A stretch of DNA of 36,134 nt. It comes from Streptomyces sp. G44. GTDB taxonomy: Bacteria > Actinomycetota > Actinomycetes > Streptomycetales > Streptomycetaceae. The notes beneath the pieces are model-generated. The model was given only the letters and a program-made list of their open reading frames with translations. It searched no databases and was not told the DNA's origin. The stretch covers positions 1 through 36,134 of the forward strand of contig NZ_JAFEXF010000061.1 of NCBI RefSeq assembly GCF_016905445.1, read 5' to 3'. Of the stretch, positions 15,946 to 24,407 are shown piece after piece; the first letter of the stretch is position 1, and every line of letters begins with the position of its first letter. A program made the translations under genes and the position numbers.

Positions 15946-18168
15946 CTATGGGCTCAGTGGGGTGCCCTGCGAGGCTTGCCTCAGGTGCAGCGCGACGATG
16001 GCGACGTCGTCGTCGAGGGGGGCTGAGGTGTAGTCGATCACTGCTCGTTCCAGCGCGCTGACGAGGTCGGTCACGGGTAGTCCGTGGGTGCGCTCAAGGA
16101 CGTGGCGCATGCCTTCTTCGCCCAGCATGGCCTCCTCGGAGCGGCGTTCGGTGACGCCGTCGGTGTACAGGACGAGCGTGTCCCCGGCGCGGAGGGAGTG
16201 CATTGTCGCGTGCAGGCGGGGCTCGTCCAGCACTCCCAGCAAGGTCCCGGGCCGTCCGAGGGCGGTGATGGTGCCGTCCGCCCGGCGCAGGAGGGGCCGA
16301 GGGTGGCCGCCGAGCACGAGAGTGAGGCGTGGGCTGCGTGCGCCGAGGTCGAGATGGGCATAGGCGGCGGTGCAGAAGCTGGGGGAGTCCTGGTCGGCGA
16401 GGATGGCGGTGTTGACCGCTCGCAGTACGGAGAGGGGGTCGGCGTCGGTTCGTGCCGCGGCCCTGGCGGTGTGCCTCACCAGGCCGGTGAGCGCGGCGGC
16501 GTGGGGCCCCTTGCCGCAGACATCGCCGATGGCCAGCGACCATGCGGTGTCGGTCAGGGGCGTCATGTCGTAGAAGTCGCCGCCGACCAAGGTGCCTTCG
16601 GCGCCGGGGTGGTAGCAGGCGGCCAGGTCGATACCGGGCAGTTCGGGGAGCCTCTTCGGCAGGAGACTGCGTTGCAAAGTGTGCGCGACGTGGCTCTGCT
16701 CGGTGTAGCGTCGGGCGTTGACCACGGCCTGTGTGGCGCGCTGGGCGAGCTCCTGTGCGAAGGGGATGTCCCGTTCGGTGAACAGCGCGGACGTGTCGGC
16801 CGCCTGGGTGAGCACCATGGATCCGATGACGGTCCCGGAGTGACTCATGGGCACCGCGAGCCAGGAGGACGCGGGTACGAGACGGTGCAGCGCCGCCCGG
16901 TGCTCATCACTGCGGGCGAGCCGGTCGAGGGTCCCGGGGACGTTCGTGATCAATTCGTGGTGCCCAGTGCGGATGACGGCACCGATACCTCCTTCGGCAT
17001 CCAGCCGCGGAGGGAAGTCGCGCAACAGGCCACCGAGCGCGCGTTCCTGATCCGGATCGTGGTGGCGGAGTGTCGCCAGGACCGGCTGCCCGTCGCGGCC
17101 GGTGAGATGGATCAGGCACCCGTCCGCGATCCGGGGCACGACCGCGTCGACGATGTTGTCGAAAGTGGTGCGCGGGTCCAGGGAGGAGGACAGGAGGCGG
17201 CCGAGCTCGGAGAGGACTTCGAGCTGGGAGTGCGCGCCGTCGGCCGCCGCTCGCAGCCGCGCCCGTTCCATGGCCAGCGCGCAGTGGTCCACAAGGGCGG
17301 TGAGAAAGGCGCGCTCGGCCGGGTCGAAGGTGTGCTGGACGGAGAAGTGGAAGCTGACCGCCCCCAGCAGGCGGTCTCCCGTGCGCAGCGGCAGCACCGC
17401 CGTCGACTGATACCGGTCGGTGAAGAAGTGGGCTGCCTCGGGGAAGGCCCGGCTGCGCTGAGACGGCGTCGTGAAGAACAGCGCCCGGCCGGTGCGCGCG
17501 GTGTGTGCCATCGGATACGGGGCGGTGACGCTGAAGGGGACAGGGGGGCGCGGACCTTCCTGCGCGTCGTGGATGTGCCGCACGACATAGGTGTCGCTGT
17601 CCGGCTCGTTGAGGACGGCCGCGCCGACCGTGGCTCCCACGGCGGGCATGATGCTCGCGGTCAGGATCTGCAGGACTTCCTCGGTCGTGGACGCGGCGGC
17701 CAGACCTGTCGTGACCGCGGCCAGCAACTCCGCCCGCAGCACACGGGCGCTGTTGTCCCGCAGTACCCACAGGAGATGATCGGGCCCTGTCCGCACGGCT
17801 TGGTACTCGTAGTCCGCGGGTCGGTAGGTCGACTCCTCGGTCCATGCGAACGCCCCGTGCTCGACCTCCCCGCTGTTGAGAACCCGCATGCAGGCATCGA
17901 AGGATCCGTTGTCCACCATCTGCGGCCACAGCTGACTGCACAACCGGCCGATCGCGGCGTCGGGATCAGGCTGTCCCGCCCGGGCGGCCGCGTTCATGTA
18001 CTGCAGGCGCATGTCCACGGCCTGCCCGCCGGGGTCTCGTACCGCTGTCGAGAGGGTGACGGCGTCAGGCAGGTGCTCGACCATGCTCAGCAGGAGATCG
18101 GCTTCCACGGGCATTCCGGCATCGCCGTGGTGCGCAGCGTCGTGGGGCTCTCGTCCTGGCGCGAGCAT
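15946..18168 (-). CDS. PAS-GAF-GAF-SpoIIE (PP2C-type) serine phosphatase
   Basis: A 740-aa soluble sensor phosphatase. Domains in order are a PAS-like segment at about 20-135 (EADLLLSMVEHLPDAVTLS, MRLQYMNAAARAG), a first GAF domain at about 150-300, a second GAF at about 320-480, and a SpoIIE/PP2C catalytic domain at about 510-735. The metal-binding motifs are present: GTLVGGDFYDM, AIGDVCGKG, LVLYTDGVTERR and LDDDVAIVALHL. Such proteins dephosphorylate anti-anti-sigma factors and so activate sigma factors. ATG 18168 follows AAGGA at 6 nt, which is preferred to the longer frame from 18213. The STAS protein it might act on could be elsewhere; only a truncated RsbR-like STAS fragment lies in the window (23837). 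Confidence 0.88.
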   Translation of the reverse strand: MLAPGREPHDAAHHGDAGMPVEADLLLSMVEHLPDAVTLSTAVRDPGGQAVDMRLQYMNAAARAGQPDPDAAIGRLCSQLWPQMVDNGSFDACMRVLNSGEVEHGAFAWTEESTYRPADYEYQAVRTGPDHLLWVLRDNSARVLRAELLAAVTTGLAAASTTEEVLQILTASIMPAVGATVGAAVLNEPDSDTYVVRHIHDAQEGPRPPVPFSVTAPYPMAHTARTGRALFFTTPSQRSRAFPEAAHFFTDRYQSTAVLPLRTGDRLLGAVSFHFSVQHTFDPAERAFLTALVDHCALAMERARLRAAADGAHSQLEVLSELGRLLSSSLDPRTTFDNIVDAVVPRIADGCLIHLTGRDGQPVLATLRHHDPDQERALGGLLRDFPPRLDAEGGIGAVIRTGHHELITNVPGTLDRLARSDEHRAALHRLVPASSWLAVPMSHSGTVIGSMVLTQAADTSALFTERDIPFAQELAQRATQAVVNARRYTEQSHVAHTLQRSLLPKRLPELPGIDLAACYHPGAEGTLVGGDFYDMTPLTDTAWSLAIGDVCGKGPHAAALTGLVRHTARAAARTDADPLSVLRAVNTAILADQDSPSFCTAAYAHLDLGARSPRLTLVLGGHPRPLLRRADGTITALGRPGTLLGVLDEPRLHATMHSLRAGDTLVLYTDGVTERRSEEAMLGEEGMRHVLERTHGLPVTDLVSALERAVIDYTSAPLDDDVAIVALHLRQASQGTPLSP

Positions 18169-18963
18169 GGCTGATCCTTGTCGTGCCGGGCCAACGGGCG
18201 TACTTCGCTGCACGGAGTACGCAACGTTTTCCGGTCAGTATTACCGGCCACTACCCCGGTCCGGAACTATAGGGGCGCACACTTTACTCGGCCGTGGTGA
18301 AGCAAAGACCAGATCTTTGCCCCGCACCGCTGTCGGAGCCGAACCGTGCCAGACGCGGTACGGGGGCCGCGTTGCGACAACGACTGATGATGTACGGGTC
18401 CAGCGCCGGTAGATGTGGCCGTATGGTCTTCCACCCTCGCAGTGTACGAACCGGCGGTCCACTGGTGGGCTCGTGTTGATTCGCCACGAGTACTGCTGCG
18501 CTTCCCGCTGGCAGACGACTGCCGAATGAGCGCCTGTGACAAGTCGGATGCCTCGCGTGTGACACTCAGGCTGCCTCGGTCGTCCCCATTCACCAGCTCA
18601 GCCGGTTCCGCTGGTGGGGACGACTGCTGAGCTTCGGCGCCGAAGACGACCACGTCCTGGCCGCCCGGCGCACCCTCGGTCGTCCGCTCGCCCCGCGCGT
18701 CGCCGTGCCCCGGGAGCCGGTCGACTCCGCCCGCATCGGGTGGTGCGCCGTATGGCGATCGGCGATGGGGAATCATGACGCATGCGGTGCGCAGCTCCGC
18801 GGGGCCGCGGCTGGCGCATGGGGAAGCCATGAGCAGCCGGTGGGGGAGCGTACGCCGTACCGTGCGGCTTCGCCTTAGAGATGATCTCAATTGGCGTTGT
18901 GCGACGGAAGTGGCCGCCATGCTGGGGCCACTGGATGAGTCCGGTGGCCCCAGCCGGATGTGG
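18169..18963. other. Region without a convincing gene; one decayed frame
   Basis: No intact gene was found between the SpoIIE gene and the nucleotidyltransferase gene. On the plus strand about 18600-18750 a stretch reads RFRWWGRLLSFGAEDDHVLA then ARRTLGRPLAPRVAVPREP, which has coding-like codon use but no start or family, and is probably a gene relic. CCGGTCAGTATTACCGG at 18230-18246 is a short inverted repeat 60 bp upstream of the phosphatase start and could be regulatory. Confidence 0.35.
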
Positions 18964-19794
18964 TCAGCGAGGGTCGTTCAGGCGACTGCTGATCTGCTCG
19001 TGGAGTTCGTGCGGCAGGTGGATGGTCCAGCGGTCGGCGGCCTCGGCGGCCAGGTCGCGGCTCCAGCGCCAGCTGTTGCGTGCCGCGGTGCGCACGTCCT
19101 GGTCGTGGGCGGTAGCCGTGGTGGAGGCGTAGCGATGGCGGTCAGTGTCGGGCAGGTCCTGTTCGAGCGCGCGGCTGGGGGTGAGCCAGTGGGCCGTGCT
19201 GTTGCGCAACAGGCGGCAGAGCTGGAGTTGCTGGGGTGCGATGACGGTGTGCAGCAGGGCGTGGGCGCGGGCGGTCTCGCCGCGGGCCAGGACGTGGGCG
19301 AGCATGAGGGTCCAGTTGGTCAGCTCGTCGGTGAGTTGCTGGGCGGTGGTGACCGGCTCGGGCGGCTGGAAGGTGGCCAGCTGTCGGGCGGCCTGGGTGA
19401 GCCGGCCGGTGCGGTCGAGCAGGACGGCGTCGTCGGGGCGGGGTAGGTGCACCATCCCTTGCCAGGTAGGGACTTCGTCGATGCCGGGACCCGCGGGGGT
19501 GAGATGGAACTCGCCGCGCATCAGGTCGTCGAAGACGACGGCGAGGATGCCGTACATGTTGGTGTAGGAGAGCTTGAGCGGGGCGAGCTGTGCAATGAAG
19601 CCGGGGCCGTCGAAGTCGGCGAGGTGGTCGTCCTGGATGTAGAGGTATGCCTCGATGTCGGAATGGGCGTCGGCTTCGCCCACGGTCCACGAGCCGTAGA
19701 GCAGTACGCCCTCCAGCCGGTTGTCGGCGTGGGCGAGCTGCCGCAGGCGTGCGATGCGGTCGTCCAAGGCGGAACGGGCAGAGTGAACGGACAT
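18964..19794 (-). CDS. Lincosamide nucleotidyltransferase-like protein
   Basis: A 276-aa soluble nucleotidyltransferase. The catalytic signature is near the N-terminus: LLYGSWTVGEADAHSDIEAY, with Gly34-Ser35 and the acidic pair Asp46 and Glu48. It is followed by KLSYTNMYGILAVVFDDLMR and GEFHLTP, which match the Lnu(B)/Lnu(F) branch (GEFHFLP) rather than Lnu(A). The C-terminal helical domain (ELTNWTLMLAHVLARGETAR, HTVIAPQQLQLCRLLRN) is complete. These enzymes adenylylate lincomycin or clindamycin. The substrate here is inferred from family and not proven. ATG 19794 is preceded by AGGAG at a long spacing of 13 nt. That ribosome binding site can pair with an upstream anti-SD (see leader entry). 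An IS5 pseudogene lies immediately upstream. Confidence 0.75.
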   Translation of the reverse strand: MSVHSARSALDDRIARLRQLAHADNRLEGVLLYGSWTVGEADAHSDIEAYLYIQDDHLADFDGPGFIAQLAPLKLSYTNMYGILAVVFDDLMRGEFHLTPAGPGIDEVPTWQGMVHLPRPDDAVLLDRTGRLTQAARQLATFQPPEPVTTAQQLTDELTNWTLMLAHVLARGETARAHALLHTVIAPQQLQLCRLLRNSTAHWLTPSRALEQDLPDTDRHRYASTTATAHDQDVRTAARNSWRWSRDLAAEAADRWTIHLPHELHEQISSRLNDPR

Positions 19795-19916
19795 GGTGTG
19801 GTCGTTTCTCCTGAGGTGAGCGTGAGGGCACGCTGACGGAGCCCGGCACCTGCCGGGCTAATGTCTGTAGACCGTCGCGGTCGCTCAGGAGAAATTGCCC
19901 ATGATCCAAATCATAG
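19795..19916 (-). promoter_or_regulatory. Structured leader with mini-ORF and anti-Shine-Dalgarno, upstream of the lnu-like gene
   Basis: On the minus strand TATGAT at 19916-19911 resembles a -10 box. If used, transcription would start near the ATG at 19902-19900, which opens the mini-ORF MGNFS ending with TGA at 19887-19885. The sequence TTTCTCCTGAG, the last codons of the mini-ORF (19894-19884), is perfectly complementary over 11 nt to CTCAGGAGAAA (19815-19805), the ribosome binding site of the lnu-like gene. Between them lie three perfect hairpins: 19870-19882 (5-bp stem), 19840-19859 (9-bp stem AGCCCGGCA/TGCCGGGCT) and 19819-19834 (6-bp stem). This arrangement fits translational attenuation. 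Promoter and mini-ORF translation are inferred. Confidence 0.5.
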
Positions 19917-19924
19917 GGGACGGC

Positions 19925-20744
19925 TCAGCCGCCGAGTCGGCGGCAGCAGATCAGGGTCGCCGCGATACCGGCGAAGGCCAGAAAATGCTCGGCCTTACGC
20001 TCGTAGCGGCGGTGCAGGCGACGGCACCCAGACAGCCACGCCACCATCCGCTCCACGGTCCACCGGTGGCGGCCCAGCTTTTGGGAGGGCTCGATGTCTC
20101 TGCGGGCGAGGCGCGGGGTGATGTTTCGCGAGCGGAACCATTTCCGCAGGTGGTCGTAGTCGTAGCCCTTGTCTCCATGGAGCTTGGCGAGCCGCCGTCG
20201 GCGGGACCCGCGCCGGGAACGGATGGGAGGTATGCCCCGTACCAGGGGTTCAAGTCCCTCACTATCGGGCGTGTTCGCGGCGGAGATGCCGATCGAGAGG
20301 GGCAGACCGGTCCGCTCGGTGATCAAGCGGATCTTTGAACCCTTCTTTCCGCGATCTACGGGATTCGGACCTGTCAGGTCGCCCCTTTGATCGCGCGCAT
20401 GTTCACCGAGTCGATGGCGCACCGCGACCAGTCCAGCTCGCCTCTGGCGCCGAGCTCGTCCAAGACCAGGCGGTGGAGTTTGCCTCACACACGAGCCTGG
20501 CTCCACTCGGTGAAGCGGCGGTGCGCGGTCGGCCCGGACGGGCCGAAGGGCGGCGGCAACTGCCGCCATGTACAGCCTGTCGTGGCCACGAACACTATGG
20601 CCGCCAGCACCTGCCGGTCCCCGTACCGACGTTGGCCCCGGACCGACGTCGGCCCCGAACCTGCGGCCTTACCGGAGCGGCCGGCACCACCCGCTGGAAC
20701 AACTCCCACAACGCGTCCGGCACCAGACGCTCCACCATCGCCAT
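19925..20744 (-). pseudogene. IS5-family transposase with nonsense codon and frameshifts
   Basis: The start is near 20744 (MAMVERLVPDALWELFQRVV). Further pieces appear in other frames: YGDRQVLAAIVFVATTGCTW and GPSGPTAHRRFTEWSQARV, then an in-frame TGA where the family has Trp, then LHRLVLDELGARGELDWSRC and SVNMRAIKG. The frame is lost at a G run near 20385 (one G short). The last 60% is intact: GDLTGPNPVDRGKKGSKIRL, LHGDKGYDYDHLRKWFRSR and WTVERMVAWLSGCRRLHRRY, containing the second Asp and the Glu. The element ends are not certain; AGGGGACGGCTCA near 19915 and AGGGTGTCTCA (minus strand, near 20785) are weak inverted-repeat candidates. The stop codon is 9 bp from the -10-like TATGAT of the lnu-like gene. 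Confidence 0.75.
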
Positions 20745-21059
20745 CACGGCACCCGACCTAACGTCACGCCAGTTGAGACACCCTTTTGGTGCGCCCCGTG
20801 CCGCTGCCCGCCGGTGAGTGCCACTCCTCCGGCAAGCGGTCGGGCCATGACACCTTCGTAGCGACATCGTCAGCCCCGTGCCAGGCCGGCACCGGCTGCA
20901 AGTAAAGGTGGCGAAAGGACCACGGACGTGGAACGGCACGAGCCAGTGGAAGCGAGAAAACTGTGCACGCAGGGGACGCCTACCGGCAGGCCTTCGCACG
21001 CTTCCTCGCCCGGGACGGACGACTCAAAAGAGCCGAAGGCTCACCGAAAGGGGATTGTA
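20745..21059 (+). other. Gap before the SUKH gene with a coding-like relic
   Basis: No intact gene. About 20955-21055 on the plus strand can be read as VHAGDAYRQAFARFLARDGR then LKRAEGSPKGD, a plausible protein C-terminus without a start or recognised family. Because a SUKH gene follows, this may be the tail of a lost upstream partner such as a toxin. That is speculation. Confidence 0.3.
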
Positions 21060-21587
21060 GTGGAAGTCGCGGACAGTTGGGCGATGATCGAGTCTTGGCT
21101 AATGCGTCATGCTCCAGCGGAGAAACTCGCTAACGGGGCGTCATCTACAGAACTGGACGAACTGCAAGACAATATTTGGGTGCCTATCCCGCATGACTTG
21201 AGAAGTTCCCTCGAGTGTCACAACGGTAGCGGGGGAGCTGAAGTTATTCCTCCCTCGTTCGTTTTCTGGGAAGTCGGCGAGATTTTGGCTGAATATGGTA
21301 CTGAGCCATTTCAGCGAGAGAGAATTTATATTCCGATTGGAGCGATGGGCCCCAATCGACTTGTCATCGATTCCCAATCGAATATACTTGCACGGTATGA
21401 TCCGCATTATGGATTCTACTCTCGCGACGAGAAAGCGTGGTGTTCGACTCTTAGCGACATGTTGGCGCTGGTAGCTGACGAGATCTCGCGTCCATCGTCG
21501 ACACTGCGGTTTTCGGAAGATGAGGTATGGGAGGCAACGACGGGCCATGGCCCATGTGCGGGTTTCTTGGTATGGGAAGACGTATGA
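21060..21587 (+). CDS. SMI1/KNR4 (SUKH-type) protein, AT-richer than its surroundings
   Basis: A 175-aa protein starting at GTG 21060, preceded by GAAAGGGGA at 21046-21054. The SUKH features are an N-terminal helix (SWAMIESWLMRHAP), LDELQDNIWVPIPHDLRSSL then ECHNGSG (the ...P.d...y...NG motif), GPNRLVIDSQSNILARYDPH, and a C-terminal LSDMLALVADEI. The gene has many A/T third positions (for example GAGATTTTGGCTGAATATGG), unlike the rest of the window, which points to recent acquisition from a lower-GC donor. Immunity to a secreted or contact-delivered toxin is the usual role of the family. No toxin gene is adjacent, only decayed DNA on both sides. Confidence 0.75.
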   Translation: MEVADSWAMIESWLMRHAPAEKLANGASSTELDELQDNIWVPIPHDLRSSLECHNGSGGAEVIPPSFVFWEVGEILAEYGTEPFQRERIYIPIGAMGPNRLVIDSQSNILARYDPHYGFYSRDEKAWCSTLSDMLALVADEISRPSSTLRFSEDEVWEATTGHGPCAGFLVWEDV

Positions 21588-21885
21588 TCGAAAATCAACT
21601 CGCATAAGACGCAGGGGGATTACAGGCTCCAGGGTCGTGGGTGGATGAGGTCGCGCAATGCCCTCTGCGGCGGCTGCCCGCCGACCCCTGCCCCGGTAAT
21701 CCTGGCCTTCGAGCTGGCGAACCGCGTCTACTGCGGCGGTCTCGGTCCTCGACCGAGGCGACGACTTCGTCGACCAGTTCACCGACCGGTACAACACTTT
21801 GCTCGCTGAGCGGGCGACTGGCATCTGAGCCGCCCACGTGCTCGTCGCCGAGAAGGGCCCGGTACTCAGCAGATTGAGGCAACCC

Positions 21886-22310
21886 GGCCCGAGGCGCGGG
21901 CCGCACCGGCGCCTCCCACCCGATGACGGTCAACGAAGCCGTGCTCGCCCTGCTGCGCCCGAAGCCGGACCTCGCCCAGCTCGCCAGCGAGCCGGCCGAC
22001 GTTCGCGCCGCCGCTGGCCGACTTCGACGAGCCCGCCGGGTTGGGCGCCGTCGCCTTCTACGCGACCGAGGTGGCGTTGCCCGCGACCGGTACCTGGGCC
22101 GACCCGGGCAAATGCGGCGGCCCAGGCAGACACCGTCATCACCGCGTCCCAGGGCGGGGGCTGCTGCTGTTGGTGGAGATTGACAACTCCTTCGAGTCCG
22201 CACAGGTCCTCGCCGCGAAGGTCGACAAGTACATGCGGTTCGGTTCTGTCAGAGGCAGGTGAAGGACGTTGACGGAAAGGAGCGACCGATGTGGCGCACC
22301 CGCTGGTGGG
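21886..22310 (+). pseudogene. Decayed replication-relaxation gene (second copy)
   Basis: Scattered over three frames are counterparts of the 10104 gene in the same order: GASHPMTVNEAVLALLRPKP and DLAQLASEPADVRAAA; FYATEVALPATGTWADPGK; LLLVEIDNSFESAQVLAAKV and DKYMRF; VKDVDGKERPMWRTRW. The N-terminal winged-helix region and the C-terminus are missing. Just after it, about 22328-22372, the short run SRIELYAAIRRGHV resembles the N-terminus of an IS21 IstA protein, so an IS probably interrupted the gene. Before it, 21750-21828 reads VLDRGDDFVDQFTDRYNTLL then AERATGI and stop, an unrecognised 3' fragment. Confidence 0.7.
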
Positions 22311-22427
22311 GCCTGATGGGTAACTCGCAGTCGAGGATCGAGCTGTACGCCGCGATCCGTCGGGGTCATGTGCTGGAGATATCGCTGCGGTTGTTGCAGT
22401 GGGTGCACGGTGCTGCACGATGTCGGG

Positions 22428-23594
22428 TCATCTGCAGAATTCTGCTTCGACGGCTGCCTGTTCGAGTGCCTGGTCGCCCCAGTCGCTGTTCCGGTTGAGC
22501 GTGATGACGTGCTCGCCGTCGGCGGTGGCTGCAGTCCGGGTCAGGGATCCGGGGATCTCGCTGGAGTGTCCCCAGACCTTCACGCCGCATGCCTTGAGCG
22601 TTTGGGACCTGATCCCGAGGCCGTACGATCTGCCGTCCCCCAGGTCGTGGCCGGTGAACATCTCCCTCTGCTGGGTCGACGGCAGGAGCTTGCCGCGCAG
22701 AAGGGCGCGGGTGAAAACGTTCAGGTCGCGGGTGGTCGAGATGATTTCGCCGGAGGCTCCGGAGACCGAGGGGTCGAAGTCGGTGACGTCGTAAACCCGA
22801 GCGGCGGGGCTGTCGACGTAGAGCTTGGAGTAGTGCCGCCCGTGCGGGCCAGGCACTGACGCTGACGTGCCGGGGACCGTGGTCCCGCGCAGGCCGAGCG
22901 GTCTGATGATGCGCCGCTCCACCTCGGAGGCGTAGCTGTTCCCAGTGACCTTCTCGATGACCATGCCGGCCAGGATGTAGTTGGTGTTGGAGTAGGACCA
23001 CCCCTCGCTGGGATCGAAGAGCGGTTCGTGGGCAAGGCCGGTCCGCACCAGTTCCTCCGGCGTGGCGCCGTCGTACCGGTGGGAGAAAAACTCTGTGCCG
23101 GTGAACTTGGCGCGGAATTCGTCGTCGTCGATGTAGTCGTACAGCCCGCTGGTGTGCTGGAGCAGCTGGCGGATGGTGATCCGGCGCCCGTCATTGCCGT
23201 TGCCGCGCACCAGGCCGGGCAGCCACTTGTCCACCGTGTCGTCGATCGACAAGCCGTACACGGGCTCGGCGGTGAGCTGCAGCACGACGGTGGCGATGAA
23301 CGGCTTGGTCAGACTGCCGACACGGAACCGGTCCCGTGGCAGGCGCGGGCGGCCGGTGCGGAGATTCGCAACGCCGGAAGTGCCGTGCCATGCCTCGCCT
23401 GCACGGTCGGCCCGGGCCAGAACACCGGGCGTTCCTCCGCGGGTGATCGCGTCGAGGGCATCCTGTGTTGCGGAGTGAGTGGAGTGGTAAGAAGTAGCGC
23501 GCGGGGCTGCGGAGGCCGGAGCGGTCACGGTCACGGCGACCGCTCCCGCCAGAGCCAGGACGATCAGAGTGCGGGGTAAGGCGTACGTAGTCAT
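22428..23594 (-). CDS. Secreted serine hydrolase (beta-lactamase class C / D-Ala-D-Ala carboxypeptidase family)
   Basis: A complete 388-aa protein. A Sec signal peptide (PRTLIVLALAGAVAVTVTAP then ASAAP) precedes the catalytic domain. Active-site motifs are SxxK as SLTK at 94-97 in FRVGSLTKPFIATVV, YSN at 201-203 in WSYSNTNYILAG, and the third motif HSS at 343-345 in WGHSSEIPGS, which replaces KTG. Other family marks are LLQHTSGL and GASGEIISTTRDL. It probably acts outside the cell on peptidoglycan stem peptides or other esters/amides; true beta-lactamase activity cannot be judged. The ATG at 23594 follows GGGGA at 7 nt. It stands alone, downstream of the STAS relic on the same strand. Confidence 0.88.
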   Translation of the reverse strand: MTTYALPRTLIVLALAGAVAVTVTAPASAAPRATSYHSTHSATQDALDAITRGGTPGVLARADRAGEAWHGTSGVANLRTGRPRLPRDRFRVGSLTKPFIATVVLQLTAEPVYGLSIDDTVDKWLPGLVRGNGNDGRRITIRQLLQHTSGLYDYIDDDEFRAKFTGTEFFSHRYDGATPEELVRTGLAHEPLFDPSEGWSYSNTNYILAGMVIEKVTGNSYASEVERRIIRPLGLRGTTVPGTSASVPGPHGRHYSKLYVDSPAARVYDVTDFDPSVSGASGEIISTTRDLNVFTRALLRGKLLPSTQQREMFTGHDLGDGRSYGLGIRSQTLKACGVKVWGHSSEIPGSLTRTAATADGEHVITLNRNSDWGDQALEQAAVEAEFCR

Positions 23595-23610
23595 ATGAGG
23601 GTCCCCATCC

Positions 23611-23874
23611 CTAGCTGGATTCGATATCCGGAAGGACTTCTGAACACCGCGGCAGGTTGATCCCCTGCCGCCGGTGTCCCACCCGAGTCACTGCGCCCGG
23701 ACCCATCGCCTGAGCGTTGATGCGCTGGTTGAGCTCACGAGTGAAGGCGAGGGTGCCCTTGTCGTCGAGTTCGTCGAGCAGTCCCGTGAGTAGGGCGTCC
23801 CCCGACGCAGGAGCGGTGCCGTGCGGTAGCCGCTGGTCACCGGTCGGCTGTGGAGACGGCAGGAAGGGGGGCAT
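23611..23874 (-). CDS. Short hypothetical ORF overlapping the STAS fragment end
   Basis: An 87-aa frame starting at ATG 23874, overlapping the last 38 bp of the STAS fragment, as downstream genes in rsb-type operons often do. The middle (DALLTGLLDELDDKGTLAFT then RELNQRINAQAMGPGA) has coding-like composition, while the ends are less convincing. No family is recognised. It may be the truncated start of a second regulator from the old rsb-like operon. Confidence 0.35.
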   Translation of the reverse strand: MPPFLPSPQPTGDQRLPHGTAPASGDALLTGLLDELDDKGTLAFTRELNQRINAQAMGPGAVTRVGHRRQGINLPRCSEVLPDIESS

Positions 23875-24151
23875 TCGTCAGCTTGATAGCGGCTGCAAGA
23901 GCGTTGGCCAGCGTCGCGTGGGTCACGGTGGCGTACAAGTCGATACCGAGCCGGGCCATCAGCTGGGCGATCGGCGGGCGGATTGCGCTGATGAGGCAGT
24001 CGGCTCCCATCAGCCGTACGGCGTTGACCGTCTGCGTCAGGTGGTGGGCCACCGCGGCGTCCACGGTGGGCACGCCAGTGATGTCGATGATCGCGACCTG
24101 CGCCTCGTTGGTCTGGATGGCTCCCAGGAGGTTTTCCATCATCACCTGGGT
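23837..24151 (-). pseudogene. STAS domain of an RsbR-like protein, N-terminus lost
   Basis: About 104 residues: TQVMMENLLGAIQTNEAQVA, IIDITGVPTVDAAVAHHLTQ, then TVNAVRLMGADCLISAIRPP and IAQLMARLGIDL. These are the hallmarks of the C-terminal STAS domain of RsbR-type stressosome proteins, with the Thr in DITGVPTVD at the usual phosphorylation position. The N-terminal globin-like sensor half is absent. At 24151-24156 the sequence switches directly to a transposase fragment. RsbR proteins sit upstream of SpoIIE-like phosphatases in stress signalling, so loss of this one breaks such a circuit. It has no start of its own. Confidence 0.75.
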
Positions 24152-24155
24152 CCGG

Positions 24156-24407
24156 GATGATGCGGTCCGCGGCCGACTTCGACACCCCGAGCAGCGGTGC
24201 CAACTGTCGCAGGGTGAGGTTCGTGCGCCAATACGCGGCGACCAGCAGGACCCGGTCCTCCAGCGGCAGGCGCCAGGGCCGGCCCTTCCGGACTGGGTCG
24301 GCACCCTCGCGCCGCAGTGCGGTGACCAGCTTGGCGAACTGTCGCGGGCTCAGCCCGGTGAACGGGGCTATCCAGGAGGGCTCCGACGCCGTGATCACAC
24401 CAGTCAC
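24156..24407 (-). pseudogene. IS transposase N-terminal fragment (DDE, helix-turn-helix part)
   Basis: From ATG 24407, 84 residues read SWIAPFTGLSPRQFAKLVTA, RKGRPWRLPLEDRVLLVAAY and LRQLAPLLGVSKSAADRII. This is the helix-turn-helix N-terminus common to IS5-like Streptomyces transposases. It breaks off exactly where the RsbR STAS sequence begins, leaving a sharp junction. The catalytic domain is missing. Confidence 0.7.

Noticed and set aside
16084..18174. A 696-aa frame on the plus strand opposite the SpoIIE phosphatase gene.
   Set aside because: It is an antisense shadow, common opposite high-GC genes. The minus-strand protein has complete, ordered domain motifs; the shadow has none.
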